DNA from: DMER64 sp049652385
Lineage (GTDB): Bacteria > Bacteroidota > Bacteroidia > Bacteroidales > UBA932
Length of the DNA stretch: 64,000 bases
NCBI GenBank assembly: GCA_049652385.1
Contig: JBASDX010000006.1
Coordinates: 62,001 to 126,000, forward strand
Direction: 5' to 3'
Every line of letters begins with the position of its first letter. Positions within the stretch are counted from its first letter, which is position 1. A model generated the notes under the pieces. The model saw only the letters and a list, made by a program, of their open reading frames with translations. It was not told the origin of the DNA and made no database searches. The translations under genes and the position numbers were made by a program. Below, piece after piece: positions 1 through 7,120 of the stretch.

Positions 1-21
1 GAGCACCTGCTTATGTTGCGG

Positions 22-533
22 GGTAGTGAGTAATGCAAAATTGCTGACTTGCACAATTCGTTAAATACCAGCTTATTAGTACGTTGTCTTAAAAACAGCA
101 ACTCACTACCCAGCCACGAAATCATGGAAAACGAGGCTTTTTACTGCTGGGTAGTGAGTAACACAAAACGGCAAAACGGCGCAAACTGCTGTATGGTAGA
201 CTGTTAGGCGGGCACGTGAAAAAATGTTACTCACTACCTGTCCGCAAAAAGGACTGCTACTCCGCTTTCTTTCAGATATGGAAAGTAGCATCTTTCAGCA
301 CAATGCGATAATCCACAAATACTCAGGCACTTGTAGCTCTGCGCACTAAGATAGTACTTACTACCTTGATTGAAAAGGCAGGTTTTCCAGGAATTCTTGC
401 AGATGTGGTAAGTAACCTTTTTTAGCGCAGCGCGTTAATTTACTGTCGTCCACTTATTTACAGCATTACGCCCTATCATGACACTTACTACCTTGATTTC
501 TCAATCTTTGACACAGCGTACGGAAAACCCATT
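22..533. repeat. Tandem array of four degenerate ~127-bp units with inverted motifs
   Basis: There is no convincing gene in 1-533. A 10-base motif ACTYACTACC recurs at 101-110, 229-238, 356-365 and 483-492, a spacing of 128, 127 and 127. The opposite-strand version (GGTAGTGAGTAAC and variants) has its AGTARY core at 29-34, 157-162, 284-289 and 411-416, also spaced 128, 127 and 127. Each unit therefore starts with a plus-orientation motif, has the inverted copy about 65 nt later, and ends with a ~39-nt spacer. Units 1-2 resemble each other most, as do units 3-4, which share an exact 16-base repeat at 356-371 and 483-498. The array may extend left of the window. Function unknown; folding of each unit into a long hairpin is inference. 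Confidence 0.8.
150..238. repeat. 13-bp perfect inverted repeat inside unit 2 of the array
   Basis: GGTAGTGAGTAAC at 150-162 is exactly complementary to GTTACTCACTACC at 226-238, with a 63-nt loop. It is the best preserved inverted pair of the array; unit 1 has a 10-base pair (22-31 with 101-110). A stem-loop in single-stranded DNA or RNA, or a pair of protein binding sites, would both fit. Confidence 0.8.
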
Positions 534-1898
534 TTATCTTAGTTCTTCCAGGAGCGGCCAGGTGTAAGGCAGGGTTTTCAAGCGGTTTATGGTTTCTGCG
601 TCTATGTTGTCTTTGGAGAAGGGTACTACTACCACGTCCTGGATAAATAAACCCGGAGTGCGGCCGTATTTGTATTCGTAGGTAAAGCGACCCAGAGAAT
701 CCAGACGTGCTTCAGGGACCGAATCAGCCACGGGTACCGAGATGTAGAAAGCGGCCGTGGAGGGTGTTGTTTGGGTGGTCAGCAGGTTGTCGTCCGTTAG
801 TTGTGCGTACAGCTGCCGGGCCGTTTCCAGGGCCGGGTCGATGAGCGTGACGTGCGGGGCTATCAGGTCCCGGTAAGGGTGGTGTCCCTCTGCGTCTGTG
901 TAGTCGCGAAGTCGTTGGAGGGTTTCTTCCAGCACGTCTTTTTCATACGGATAATGCGTGCAGCCCAGCACCAGGTAGCGCAGCGGCAGCGGGTTGTCGC
1001 TGCGGCGCAGCGTTTCTACCAGGCTGACCAGATGGTAACGGGCGTAATTGGAGGCGTGGTTCAACTGCAGGGCGGTGGGTGCTTCCGGAGTGCCTTCCCA
1101 CAACATGCGGTTGTGGGAAAAATCGAAGTCATAGACGGGCAGCAATTGAGCCTCGATGGGAAACTCGGCATGGTCCAGGGAGGGGCCTCGGTATCCTTCA
1201 CGTACCGATGGTGCGGCAGGACTGGTGAAATCTTGTTCGCCGTCCACGGCCTCGGCAAAACCGTAAGAACCACGGTTGATTATTTGCAGGCGGCCCGTGT
1301 AGCCGCGTTCCCGGGCCAGGGCGTAAAAGGTGTTTTCATAACCGCCCGAGGCGATGGTTCCCGTAGTGGCCATAACGCCTATGGCTACGTCTTCTTCCGG
1401 GCCGATGTTATCCAGCGTGGCGTTGACCCCGGCGTGGATGACGCCGATAGCTTTCACACCGGATTGGCTTTTGTCCAGGTAATCGTTGATGTCTTCCAGC
1501 CCGTATGCCGTGGCGGTATTGCAGGCCACTACAATGGACTTGACTTTCTGCCCTGCCAGAAACAGGACGTCTTTGATGATCAGCTCCCGAAGGAAATCCG
1601 TCTTATTTTCTGCGGCGTACTGGCCGTAAGGCATGTTGGCCTGATCGCCCAGGTAGATGTAATCTTCACCGGGAAGCAGTTCGCTGGCCAGGATGGCTTC
1701 CAACACGGTCAAACCGCCCGTGCCGGAATCGAATACGCCTATGGGCAGGTGGTTTCTGACAGATGGATACGCATCAAAATCTGTGTAAAAAGCCGAGGCG
1801 GTGTCGTAGAGGGCAGCTTGAACAATGGGCAGCTGTTGCGGTTGCCTGTGGCAACCGGCAAGCACAAAGAGGCTTGCCAATAGAAAAAATCTTTTCAT
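534..1898 (-). CDS. Lipoprotein of the glutamate racemase (Asp/Glu racemase) family
   Basis: 454 aa. Residues 1-16 form a lipoprotein signal with lipobox L-A-G-C16, so the mature protein should be anchored in the envelope. The rest carries the marks of a two-cysteine glutamate racemase: GVFDSGTGGLTV with D57-S58, VACNTAT with C126, and LGCTHYP with C313. Both catalytic cysteines and the flanking acid are present, so activity is plausible. MurI is normally cytosolic and about 265 aa; this protein is nearly 190 residues longer, with insertions between the two cysteine motifs and a C-terminal extension. It is the last gene of a minus-strand run after enolase and the PHP phosphatase (12-bp gap). 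Substrate unknown; external D-glutamate or D-aspartate metabolism is inference. No in-frame ATG downstream would give a signal-free racemase. Confidence 0.85.
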   Translation of the reverse strand: MKRFFLLASLFVLAGCHRQPQQLPIVQAALYDTASAFYTDFDAYPSVRNHLPIGVFDSGTGGLTVLEAILASELLPGEDYIYLGDQANMPYGQYAAENKTDFLRELIIKDVLFLAGQKVKSIVVACNTATAYGLEDINDYLDKSQSGVKAIGVIHAGVNATLDNIGPEEDVAIGVMATTGTIASGGYENTFYALARERGYTGRLQIINRGSYGFAEAVDGEQDFTSPAAPSVREGYRGPSLDHAEFPIEAQLLPVYDFDFSHNRMLWEGTPEAPTALQLNHASNYARYHLVSLVETLRRSDNPLPLRYLVLGCTHYPYEKDVLEETLQRLRDYTDAEGHHPYRDLIAPHVTLIDPALETARQLYAQLTDDNLLTTQTTPSTAAFYISVPVADSVPEARLDSLGRFTYEYKYGRTPGLFIQDVVVVPFSKDNIDAETINRLKTLPYTWPLLEELR

Positions 1899-1910
1899 AA
1901 GCGGCTTGTA

Positions 1911-2714
1911 CTAAGTGTTCAGTTTATAGTAATGCGGCTTGCGGTCTACGTAATAAATCCCGTAGCGGAATCCGCAATGGGTAAGCATGTCTTTGTAATA
2001 GGCAAAGTATTCGCCTATACGTTCCGCTTTATGGGCATCCGAACCCAGCGCCACGGCTTCTCCGCCCAATTCCCGGAAACGTTTGAGCACGTTCACATCC
2101 AAAGTAGGTATGCCAAACCTTTGCTGTTGGTAGGTTTTGGTATTAATTTCAAAAGTCTTTCCTTCTTCTGCCAACAGGTGCAATATGGGGTCCAGGATGT
2201 CTCCGAAAGTTTTCAGGGAAATCTCCTGAACCCGGTACGGGGCGTATCGGGCTATGTAATCGTAATGTCCCAGGATGTCGTAGTCTTTAAACCGCTCCAT
2301 GCAATAGTAAATGTCTTCCAGGTACATGGAATATGCCTTTTTATAATCGTAGGCTTCGTAGAAAGGTCCGTAGTAGGGGTCTATTCCGCGGATAAAATGC
2401 ATGGAGGCAATGACCACATCAAACCTGTGGCGGCTCATGAATTCCCTGATGCTATCCAGACTGATGGGCTGGATGCCTATTTCCACCCCTTTTAACAGAA
2501 GCAGGTTGGGAAACTTTTTTTTCAGCTCGTCTATCTCTTGCTGTTGGGCGTGCGGGTCAAACGTAAAAGCGGACTTGTCGTGCGGGGCATCGAAATCAAT
2601 GTGGTCCGTAAAACCTATCCCGGAAAATTGCTTTTCCAGGATGGTCTCTGCGGCTTGTTCCATAGACATACGGCTGTCTGCAGAATGGTGCGTATGTGTA
2701 TGAATATCTACCAA
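1911..2714 (-). CDS. PHP-domain phosphatase, HisK/histidinol-phosphatase-like
   Basis: 267 aa, the usual length for HisK-type histidinol phosphatases. It opens with the PHP metal motif DIHTHTHHSADS. Further metal ligands are visible in GFTDHID, IASMHF, ILGHYDYIARY and the C-terminal GSDAHKAE motif, as in the polymerase-and-histidinol-phosphatase family that binds three metal ions. In family members this fold releases phosphate from histidinol phosphate or related metabolites. No histidine biosynthesis genes are nearby, so the substrate cannot be fixed; a CpsB/YwqE-type protein tyrosine phosphatase is less likely given the resemblance to HisK. It starts 2 bp after the enolase stop and is followed by the racemase-like gene 12 bp on, implying cotranscription. 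Confidence 0.8.
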   Translation of the reverse strand: MVDIHTHTHHSADSRMSMEQAAETILEKQFSGIGFTDHIDFDAPHDKSAFTFDPHAQQQEIDELKKKFPNLLLLKGVEIGIQPISLDSIREFMSRHRFDVVIASMHFIRGIDPYYGPFYEAYDYKKAYSMYLEDIYYCMERFKDYDILGHYDYIARYAPYRVQEISLKTFGDILDPILHLLAEEGKTFEINTKTYQQQRFGIPTLDVNVLKRFRELGGEAVALGSDAHKAERIGEYFAYYKDMLTHCGFRYGIYYVDRKPHYYKLNT

Positions 2715-2716
2715 TG

Positions 2717-3997
2717 TCAGGCGTTTTTGAAAGCTTTCTTTCCGGCAAAGCGGCTGATGCTTCCCAATTCGTTTTCTATGCGCAGCAATTGGTTGAATTT
2801 TTCTATGCGTTCTCCACGGCAGGCACTGCCCGTTTTGATGTGGCCCGCGTTGACGGCTACGGCCAAATCGGCTATGAAACTGTCCGAAGTTTCACCGCTG
2901 CGGTGCGACACAAACGAATTGTAGGAGTTTTTGGTGGCCAGTTCTATAGTTTCCAGGGTTTCTGTTACTGTCCCGATTTGGTTGAGTTTAATCAGAATGG
3001 AGTTGGCTACGCCGGCTTCTATGCCTTTGGCCAAAATCTCTTTGTTGGTGCAGAACAGATCGTCTCCTACCAGTTCTATATCCTTGCCAACGGTATCCGT
3101 CAGGTTTTTCCAGCCTTGCCAGTCGTTTTCTGCCAGACCGTCTTCAATGGACACGATGGGGTATTGACGTACCCAGCTTTCCCACAACTGGACCATTTTG
3201 TCGCTCGATACTTCTTCCTGTGTGCTCTTGAAGAATTTGTATTTGCCGTCCCTCCACATTTCACTGGCGGCCGGGTCCAGGCATATGCTCACGTCGTCGC
3301 CGGGTTTGTAACCGGCTTTGACAATGCCTTCCAGAATCATCTCTACGGCCTGCTCGTTCGATTTCAAATCGGGAGCAAAACCGCCTTCATCGCCTACACC
3401 CGTACTCAGCCCTTTGGCTTTCAGCACGCTTTTGAGTGCGTGAAACACCTCAGCTCCCATACGGATGGATTCGCGGAAAGAAGGGGCGTTGTGCGGAGCA
3501 ATCATAAATTCCTGAAAGTCCACCGTGTTGTCTGCGTGTGCCCCGCCGTTGATGACGTTCAGACAAGGCACCGGCATCAGGTAGGCATTGGCGCCACCCA
3601 GGTATTGGTACAGAGGGATGCCCATACTGTAGGATTGAGCACGTGCATAGGCCATAGATACGGCCAGCAGGGCGTTGGCTCCCAATTTGCCTTTGTTGGG
3701 CGTTCCGTCCAGATTGATAAGGAAATAATCCAGGTCACGTTGCGAGTCAAAAAACTTCCCTTCTATGGCATCGGCTATGATATCGTTGATATGGTCGACG
3801 GCTTTCAGCACGCCTTTGCCGCCGTAGCGTTTTTTATCTCCGTCACGCAGCTCAACGGCTTCGCGCTCACCGGTAGAGGCCCCGCTCGGCACCATGGCCG
3901 TGGCGCGTATACCGTCTTCCAATACCAAATCGGCTTCTACCGTAGGATTGCCTCTGGAATCCAATATTTCTAAAGCTCTTACTTGTAAAATTCTCAT
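2717..3997 (-). CDS. eno: Enolase (phosphopyruvate hydratase)
   Basis: 426 aa, full length. It interconverts 2-phosphoglycerate and phosphoenolpyruvate in glycolysis. Family motifs are intact: EILDSRGNPTVE at the N-terminus, VPSGASTGEREA, the metal and catalytic region GVGDEGGFAP, SIEDGLAENDW, LVGDDLFCTN, LIKLNQIGT with the catalytic lysine, and SHRSGETSDSFIADLAV. The ATG at 3997 begins the conserved MRILQVRALEI and has AGGAAAAAG upstream; the reading frame stays open further upstream but that stretch runs into the tRNA-Phe gene and is not coding. First protein gene of an eno-PHP-racemase run. A terminator-like hairpin (4015-4040) lies between it and tRNA-Phe, only about 17 nt before its start. 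Confidence 0.97.
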   Translation of the reverse strand: MRILQVRALEILDSRGNPTVEADLVLEDGIRATAMVPSGASTGEREAVELRDGDKKRYGGKGVLKAVDHINDIIADAIEGKFFDSQRDLDYFLINLDGTPNKGKLGANALLAVSMAYARAQSYSMGIPLYQYLGGANAYLMPVPCLNVINGGAHADNTVDFQEFMIAPHNAPSFRESIRMGAEVFHALKSVLKAKGLSTGVGDEGGFAPDLKSNEQAVEMILEGIVKAGYKPGDDVSICLDPAASEMWRDGKYKFFKSTQEEVSSDKMVQLWESWVRQYPIVSIEDGLAENDWQGWKNLTDTVGKDIELVGDDLFCTNKEILAKGIEAGVANSILIKLNQIGTVTETLETIELATKNSYNSFVSHRSGETSDSFIADLAVAVNAGHIKTGSACRGERIEKFNQLLRIENELGSISRFAGKKAFKNA

Positions 3998-4014
3998 AAT
4001 ACTTTTTCCTGTTA

Positions 4015-4040
4015 ATAAAAATCCCGGAACAACCCGGGAT
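4015..4040 (-). terminator. Hairpin with T-run between tRNA-Phe and eno
   Basis: On the minus strand ATCCCGG and CCGGGAT form a perfect 7-bp stem with a 6-nt loop (4040 to 4021), followed by TTTTAT. It follows the tRNA-Phe 3' end by about 17 nt and would terminate that transcript. It also lies inside any transcript reaching eno from an upstream promoter, so it may act as a partial terminator or attenuator. Confidence 0.65.
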
Positions 4041-4057
4041 CCATTCTTTTTTTTATG

Positions 4058-4130
4058 TGGTGCCACCGGGAATCGAACCAGGGACACAAGGATTTTCAGT
4101 CCTTTGCTCTACCAACTGAGCTATGGCACC
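4058..4130 (-). tRNA. tRNA-Phe (anticodon GAA)
   Basis: 73 nt on the minus strand. The acceptor arms GGTGCCA and TGGCACC pair perfectly, the D arm contains AGCTCAGTTGGTAGAGC, the anticodon loop reads CTGAAAA with anticodon GAA, and the T arm contains GGTTCGATTCC. The discriminator is A. CCA is not encoded (CAT follows), so it must be added, possibly by the nucleotidyltransferase at 58531-59937. Confidence 0.97.
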
Positions 4131-4144
4131 TTATTTGAGGCTTG

Positions 4145-4152
4145 CAAAGATA
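4145..4152 (-). promoter_or_regulatory. Bacteroidota -7 box for tRNA-Phe (and perhaps eno)
   Basis: TATCTTTG on the minus strand matches the Bacteroidota -7 consensus TAnnTTTG and lies 14 bp before the tRNA-Phe 5' end. I see no good -33 TTTG at the usual spacing. It diverges from the box at 4196-4203. Confidence 0.55.
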
Positions 4153-4170
4153 ATAATAAATTTTAAACCA

Positions 4171-4203
4171 TTTGTATTCCTATTTGTCAAATGTGTACTT
4201 TTG
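4171..4203 (+). promoter_or_regulatory. Bacteroidota-type promoter for the MacA-like operon
   Basis: The -7 box TACTTTTG is at 4196-4203 and a -33 TTTG is at 4171-4174, 21 bp upstream. This fits the TTTG-N19-TAnnTTTG architecture with slightly long spacing. The gene start at 4219 lies 15 nt after the box. Confidence 0.6.
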
Positions 4204-4218
4204 TCAAATTTTCGAAAT

Positions 4219-5667
4219 ATGAAAAAGAAAAATATCATCATTTTGGCTGTTGCAGCCGTCATTGCCCTCGTTGGTATCATCATTCTGGTATCCCGGAAAA
4301 AAGACACGTATAAACCTCAAGTAGTTAAAACTCAGATGGGTTTGTTTGAAATTATTGTGACTACCACCGGAGAACTGGAAGCAGAAAGCAATATCAAAAT
4401 TGAAGCACCCACCGGTATGAGGGCCCGGAACGTCCGTATGGGCGAAATCAAAATTCAAGACTTAGTCCCGGAAGGAACGATTGTTAAAAAAGGGGACTAC
4501 GTGGCCATGCTGGACCGTACCTCTGCCGACAACTCACTCAAAGACCTGGAAGACGAATACGAGGCGCTTCAAGGAAAATTTGACAGAACGCTGCTGGACA
4601 CGTCGCTGACCTTGAAAAACCTGCGTGACGATATTGAAAACCAGAAATTCAATATAGAAGAAGCCAAAATTGCCGTAGAGCAGTCCATCTATGAACCGCC
4701 GGCCACGCAAAGACAGTATACGAACAACCTGGAAAAAGCCCAACGTTCCTATGAACAGGCCTTGAACAACTACGACCTGAAGGCGGAACAGGCACAGGCC
4801 ACGGTCAACGACGTACTTATTGAACTAAACCGTAAGAAAAGGCAATTGGATGAGCTGAGGGAAGTATTGAACAATTTCACCATCTACGCTCCCAACGACG
4901 GTATGGTCATTTATTTCAGGGACTGGAGTGGAGAAAAACGCCGCATCGGATCTTCCATCAGCGGGTGGGACCTGGTAGTGGCTACCCTGCCCGATTTAAG
5001 TAATATGCTTTCCAAAACGTACGTAAACGAAATAGATATTTCCAAAGTTAAACCGGGCCAGCCGGTGCGTATGGGCGTAGACGCTTTTCCGGAGAAGAGT
5101 TATACAGGCTTTGTGAAAGAAGTATCCAATATAGGAGAGCAGCTGAGGAATGCTGATGCCAAAGTGTTTGAAGTAATCATAAAAGTAGACGGAGAAGACG
5201 AAATCTTGCGTCCGGCCATGACCACGAGTAACAAAATCATTACGGCATCCATTGATGACGCACTCTTTATTCCGTCAGAAGCCATCTTTGTAAAAGACAG
5301 CATCACCTATGTCTATAAGACATCCGGCGTGCGCCAGGTGGTTGTCAAGGGTCCTTCCAACGAAAATTACACGGTCATAGAACAAGGCTTGAACGAAGGC
5401 GAAGATTTGTATTTGTCGCTGCCGCAAAATCCGTCGCGCTTCAAATGGCAGGGAGAAGAACTCATTCCCATTATCAAGAGCAGGCTTAAAGAAGAAGCCG
5501 AGGCTGCCAAAAAGAAAGCCGAGCAGCAAAAAGGCAGGGGCCAAGGACAGGGACAAGGACAACGGCGCATGAATATGCCCCCGGGCGGAACACCTCCCGC
5601 AGGCATGATACCCGGAGCCGGTGCCGGACAACAACGCGGCAGTACGCCACAACCCAAAGCACAATAA
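4219..5667 (+). CDS. MacA-like periplasmic adaptor (HlyD/MFP family)
   Basis: 482 aa. Membrane-fusion protein that would link an inner-membrane ABC permease to a TolC-type channel for export. It has a short cytoplasmic MKKKN start, one membrane segment (about residues 5-22), a barrel-sandwich half with ATGMRARNVRM and VPEGTIVKKGDYVAMLD, a long coiled-coil hairpin (about 95-220), and the second half with IYAPNDGMVIYF. The C-terminal ~45 residues are low complexity, rich in Gln, Gly and Pro. The ATG at 4219 was chosen because the open frame further upstream runs through tRNA-Phe. The permease starts 1 bp after its stop and the TolC-like gene follows, completing a tripartite operon apart from the ATPase. 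MacA is the closest type; substrate unknown. Confidence 0.88.
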   Translation: MKKKNIIILAVAAVIALVGIIILVSRKKDTYKPQVVKTQMGLFEIIVTTTGELEAESNIKIEAPTGMRARNVRMGEIKIQDLVPEGTIVKKGDYVAMLDRTSADNSLKDLEDEYEALQGKFDRTLLDTSLTLKNLRDDIENQKFNIEEAKIAVEQSIYEPPATQRQYTNNLEKAQRSYEQALNNYDLKAEQAQATVNDVLIELNRKKRQLDELREVLNNFTIYAPNDGMVIYFRDWSGEKRRIGSSISGWDLVVATLPDLSNMLSKTYVNEIDISKVKPGQPVRMGVDAFPEKSYTGFVKEVSNIGEQLRNADAKVFEVIIKVDGEDEILRPAMTTSNKIITASIDDALFIPSEAIFVKDSITYVYKTSGVRQVVVKGPSNENYTVIEQGLNEGEDLYLSLPQNPSRFKWQGEELIPIIKSRLKEEAEAAKKKAEQQKGRGQGQGQGQRRMNMPPGGTPPAGMIPGAGAGQQRGSTPQPKAQ

Positions 5668-5668
5668 C

Positions 5669-7120
5669 ATGAACATCTTCTTTATCAACCGATACTTACA
5701 CGACATCCTCATAGCTGTTGAATCCATCATCAGCAACAAACTGAAAAGCTTTCTGACGGCTCTGGGGATTGTGTTTGGGGTGGGAGCCGTCATCAGTATG
5801 CTGGCCATCGGTAACGGAGCCCAGCAAGAAATCCTGGACCAAATTAAAATGGTGGGGGTAAACAACATCGTCATCCTGCCGGCTACCGTAGAAGACGTAG
5901 ATGAAAACGGTGACAACTCTGCCGCCAGCCAGACAAAAAAATTCTCACCCGGCCTGCAACTGGCCGATGCGGAAGCCATCCGGCAGGTGCTGCCTTCCGT
6001 CAAGCATGTGTCTCCGGAAGTGGGTGTATTTACGTACATTACCTACAGCGGACAGCGGCAACCGGCCAAAGTGCTGGGGGTGACTTCTGAGTATTTCAAA
6101 TTATACAACATAGGTCTTGAGGCGGGAGAATATTTCAGTCCTGAGCAGGAATTGAACTCCATGGCCGTCTGTATCATCGGACATAACATCAAAACCCGTT
6201 TTTTCCAACAAAACGACCCTATCGGTCAGTTTATTAAATTCGGAGCCAACTGGGTCAAAGTCATAGGTGTGTTGGAACAAAGCGCATCCGGCATTCTCAA
6301 ACCCAAGGAAGAGGAAGAAGAATCTTCCGGTACGGCTTCCACGGCCCGCTCCGGCTCTTTGGGGACCATCGGCTCTGAAAGCATGGGTATGCAGGGATAC
6401 GACGATCAGGTATTCATACCCATCCGAACCATGCTGCTGCGTCAGGAAAACCGGGCTCTGGCCATTACCAACCCCGGTTCCACTTCTGGCGGTGTTATCT
6501 CTATGGGTGGCGGACGCCGCAGGATGACCATCAACATTTCATCATCGGCTCCATCGGTCAATACCAATTACCACCAGTTGGACAGAATTACCGTACAAGT
6601 GAATGAAACGGAAGAGCTGACTTCGTCCCAGGAGGTCATTACCCGTATGCTCAAGCGCCGCCATCAGGACGTACCCGACTTTGAAGTAACGGTCCCGGAA
6701 TTATTACTCAAACAACAACAACGGACAAAAGACATCTTTAATATAGTCCTGGGTGCCATTGCCGGCATATCCTTGCTGGTGGGCGGCATCGGTATTATGA
6801 ATATCATGTTTGCTTCTGTCATGGAACGCACTAAGGAAATTGGAACACGCCTGGCCATTGGAGCCAAAAAGGCAGACGTGATTGCACAATTCCTTTCAGA
6901 AGCCATTCTCATTAGTGTGGCAGGTGGTGTCATAGGTATTGTGGTGGGAGTTGTGCTCTCATACATCATCCGTTCTTTCTTTGACATCACTACCATCGTT
7001 TCTTTTTCATCCATTGTCATTTCATTTGGCGTATCGGCCGCCGTAGGCGTTATCTTTGGATACTCTCCGGCCAAACGTGCAGCAGAACGCGATCCCATAG
7101 AATCACTCAGATATGAATAA
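5669..7120 (+). CDS. MacB-like ABC transporter permease (FtsX fold), no ATPase domain
   Basis: 483 aa. N-terminal membrane segment at about 25-45 (TALGIVFGVGAVISML), a large periplasmic MacB_PCD domain, and three C-terminal segments from about residue 360, starting with FNIVLGAIAGISLLVGGIGIMNIMF. The motif MERTKEIGTRLAIGAKKADV is the typical coupling region, and the C-terminus PAKRAAERDPIESLRYE is typical of MacB-family permeases. E. coli MacB has its own ATPase domain; this protein does not, so a separate ATP-binding subunit is needed. The LolD/MacB-type ATPase at 60635-61348 is a candidate. The periplasmic domain has a Ser/Gly-rich loop (about 205-285). Start ATG 5669; the frame upstream overlaps the adaptor gene. 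Overlaps the next gene by 8 bp. Confidence 0.9.
   Translation: MNIFFINRYLHDILIAVESIISNKLKSFLTALGIVFGVGAVISMLAIGNGAQQEILDQIKMVGVNNIVILPATVEDVDENGDNSAASQTKKFSPGLQLADAEAIRQVLPSVKHVSPEVGVFTYITYSGQRQPAKVLGVTSEYFKLYNIGLEAGEYFSPEQELNSMAVCIIGHNIKTRFFQQNDPIGQFIKFGANWVKVIGVLEQSASGILKPKEEEEESSGTASTARSGSLGTIGSESMGMQGYDDQVFIPIRTMLLRQENRALAITNPGSTSGGVISMGGGRRRMTINISSSAPSVNTNYHQLDRITVQVNETEELTSSQEVITRMLKRRHQDVPDFEVTVPELLLKQQQRTKDIFNIVLGAIAGISLLVGGIGIMNIMFASVMERTKEIGTRLAIGAKKADVIAQFLSEAILISVAGGVIGIVVGVVLSYIIRSFFDITTIVSFSSIVISFGVSAAVGVIFGYSPAKRAAERDPIESLRYE

Noticed and set aside
150..238. Invertible phase-variation promoter flanked by the 13-bp inverted repeat
   Set aside because: The repeat is part of a longer periodic array, and there is no adjacent recombinase or obvious promoter in the loop.
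106..291. 61-aa minus-strand open frame in the repeat array
   Set aside because: It lies wholly inside the degenerate tandem units, has no start signal, and its composition is not protein-like.
1..533. CRISPR array or integron attC sites
   Set aside because: Units are ~127 bp with only ~10-13 bp conserved, no uniform repeat-spacer pattern and no cas genes; the motif does not match the attC core.
801..1883. 360-aa plus-strand open frame
   Set aside because: Antisense shadow of the racemase-like lipoprotein gene, which has a signal peptide and family motifs.
2696..3973. 425-aa plus-strand open frame
   Set aside because: Antisense to eno, which is unmistakable.
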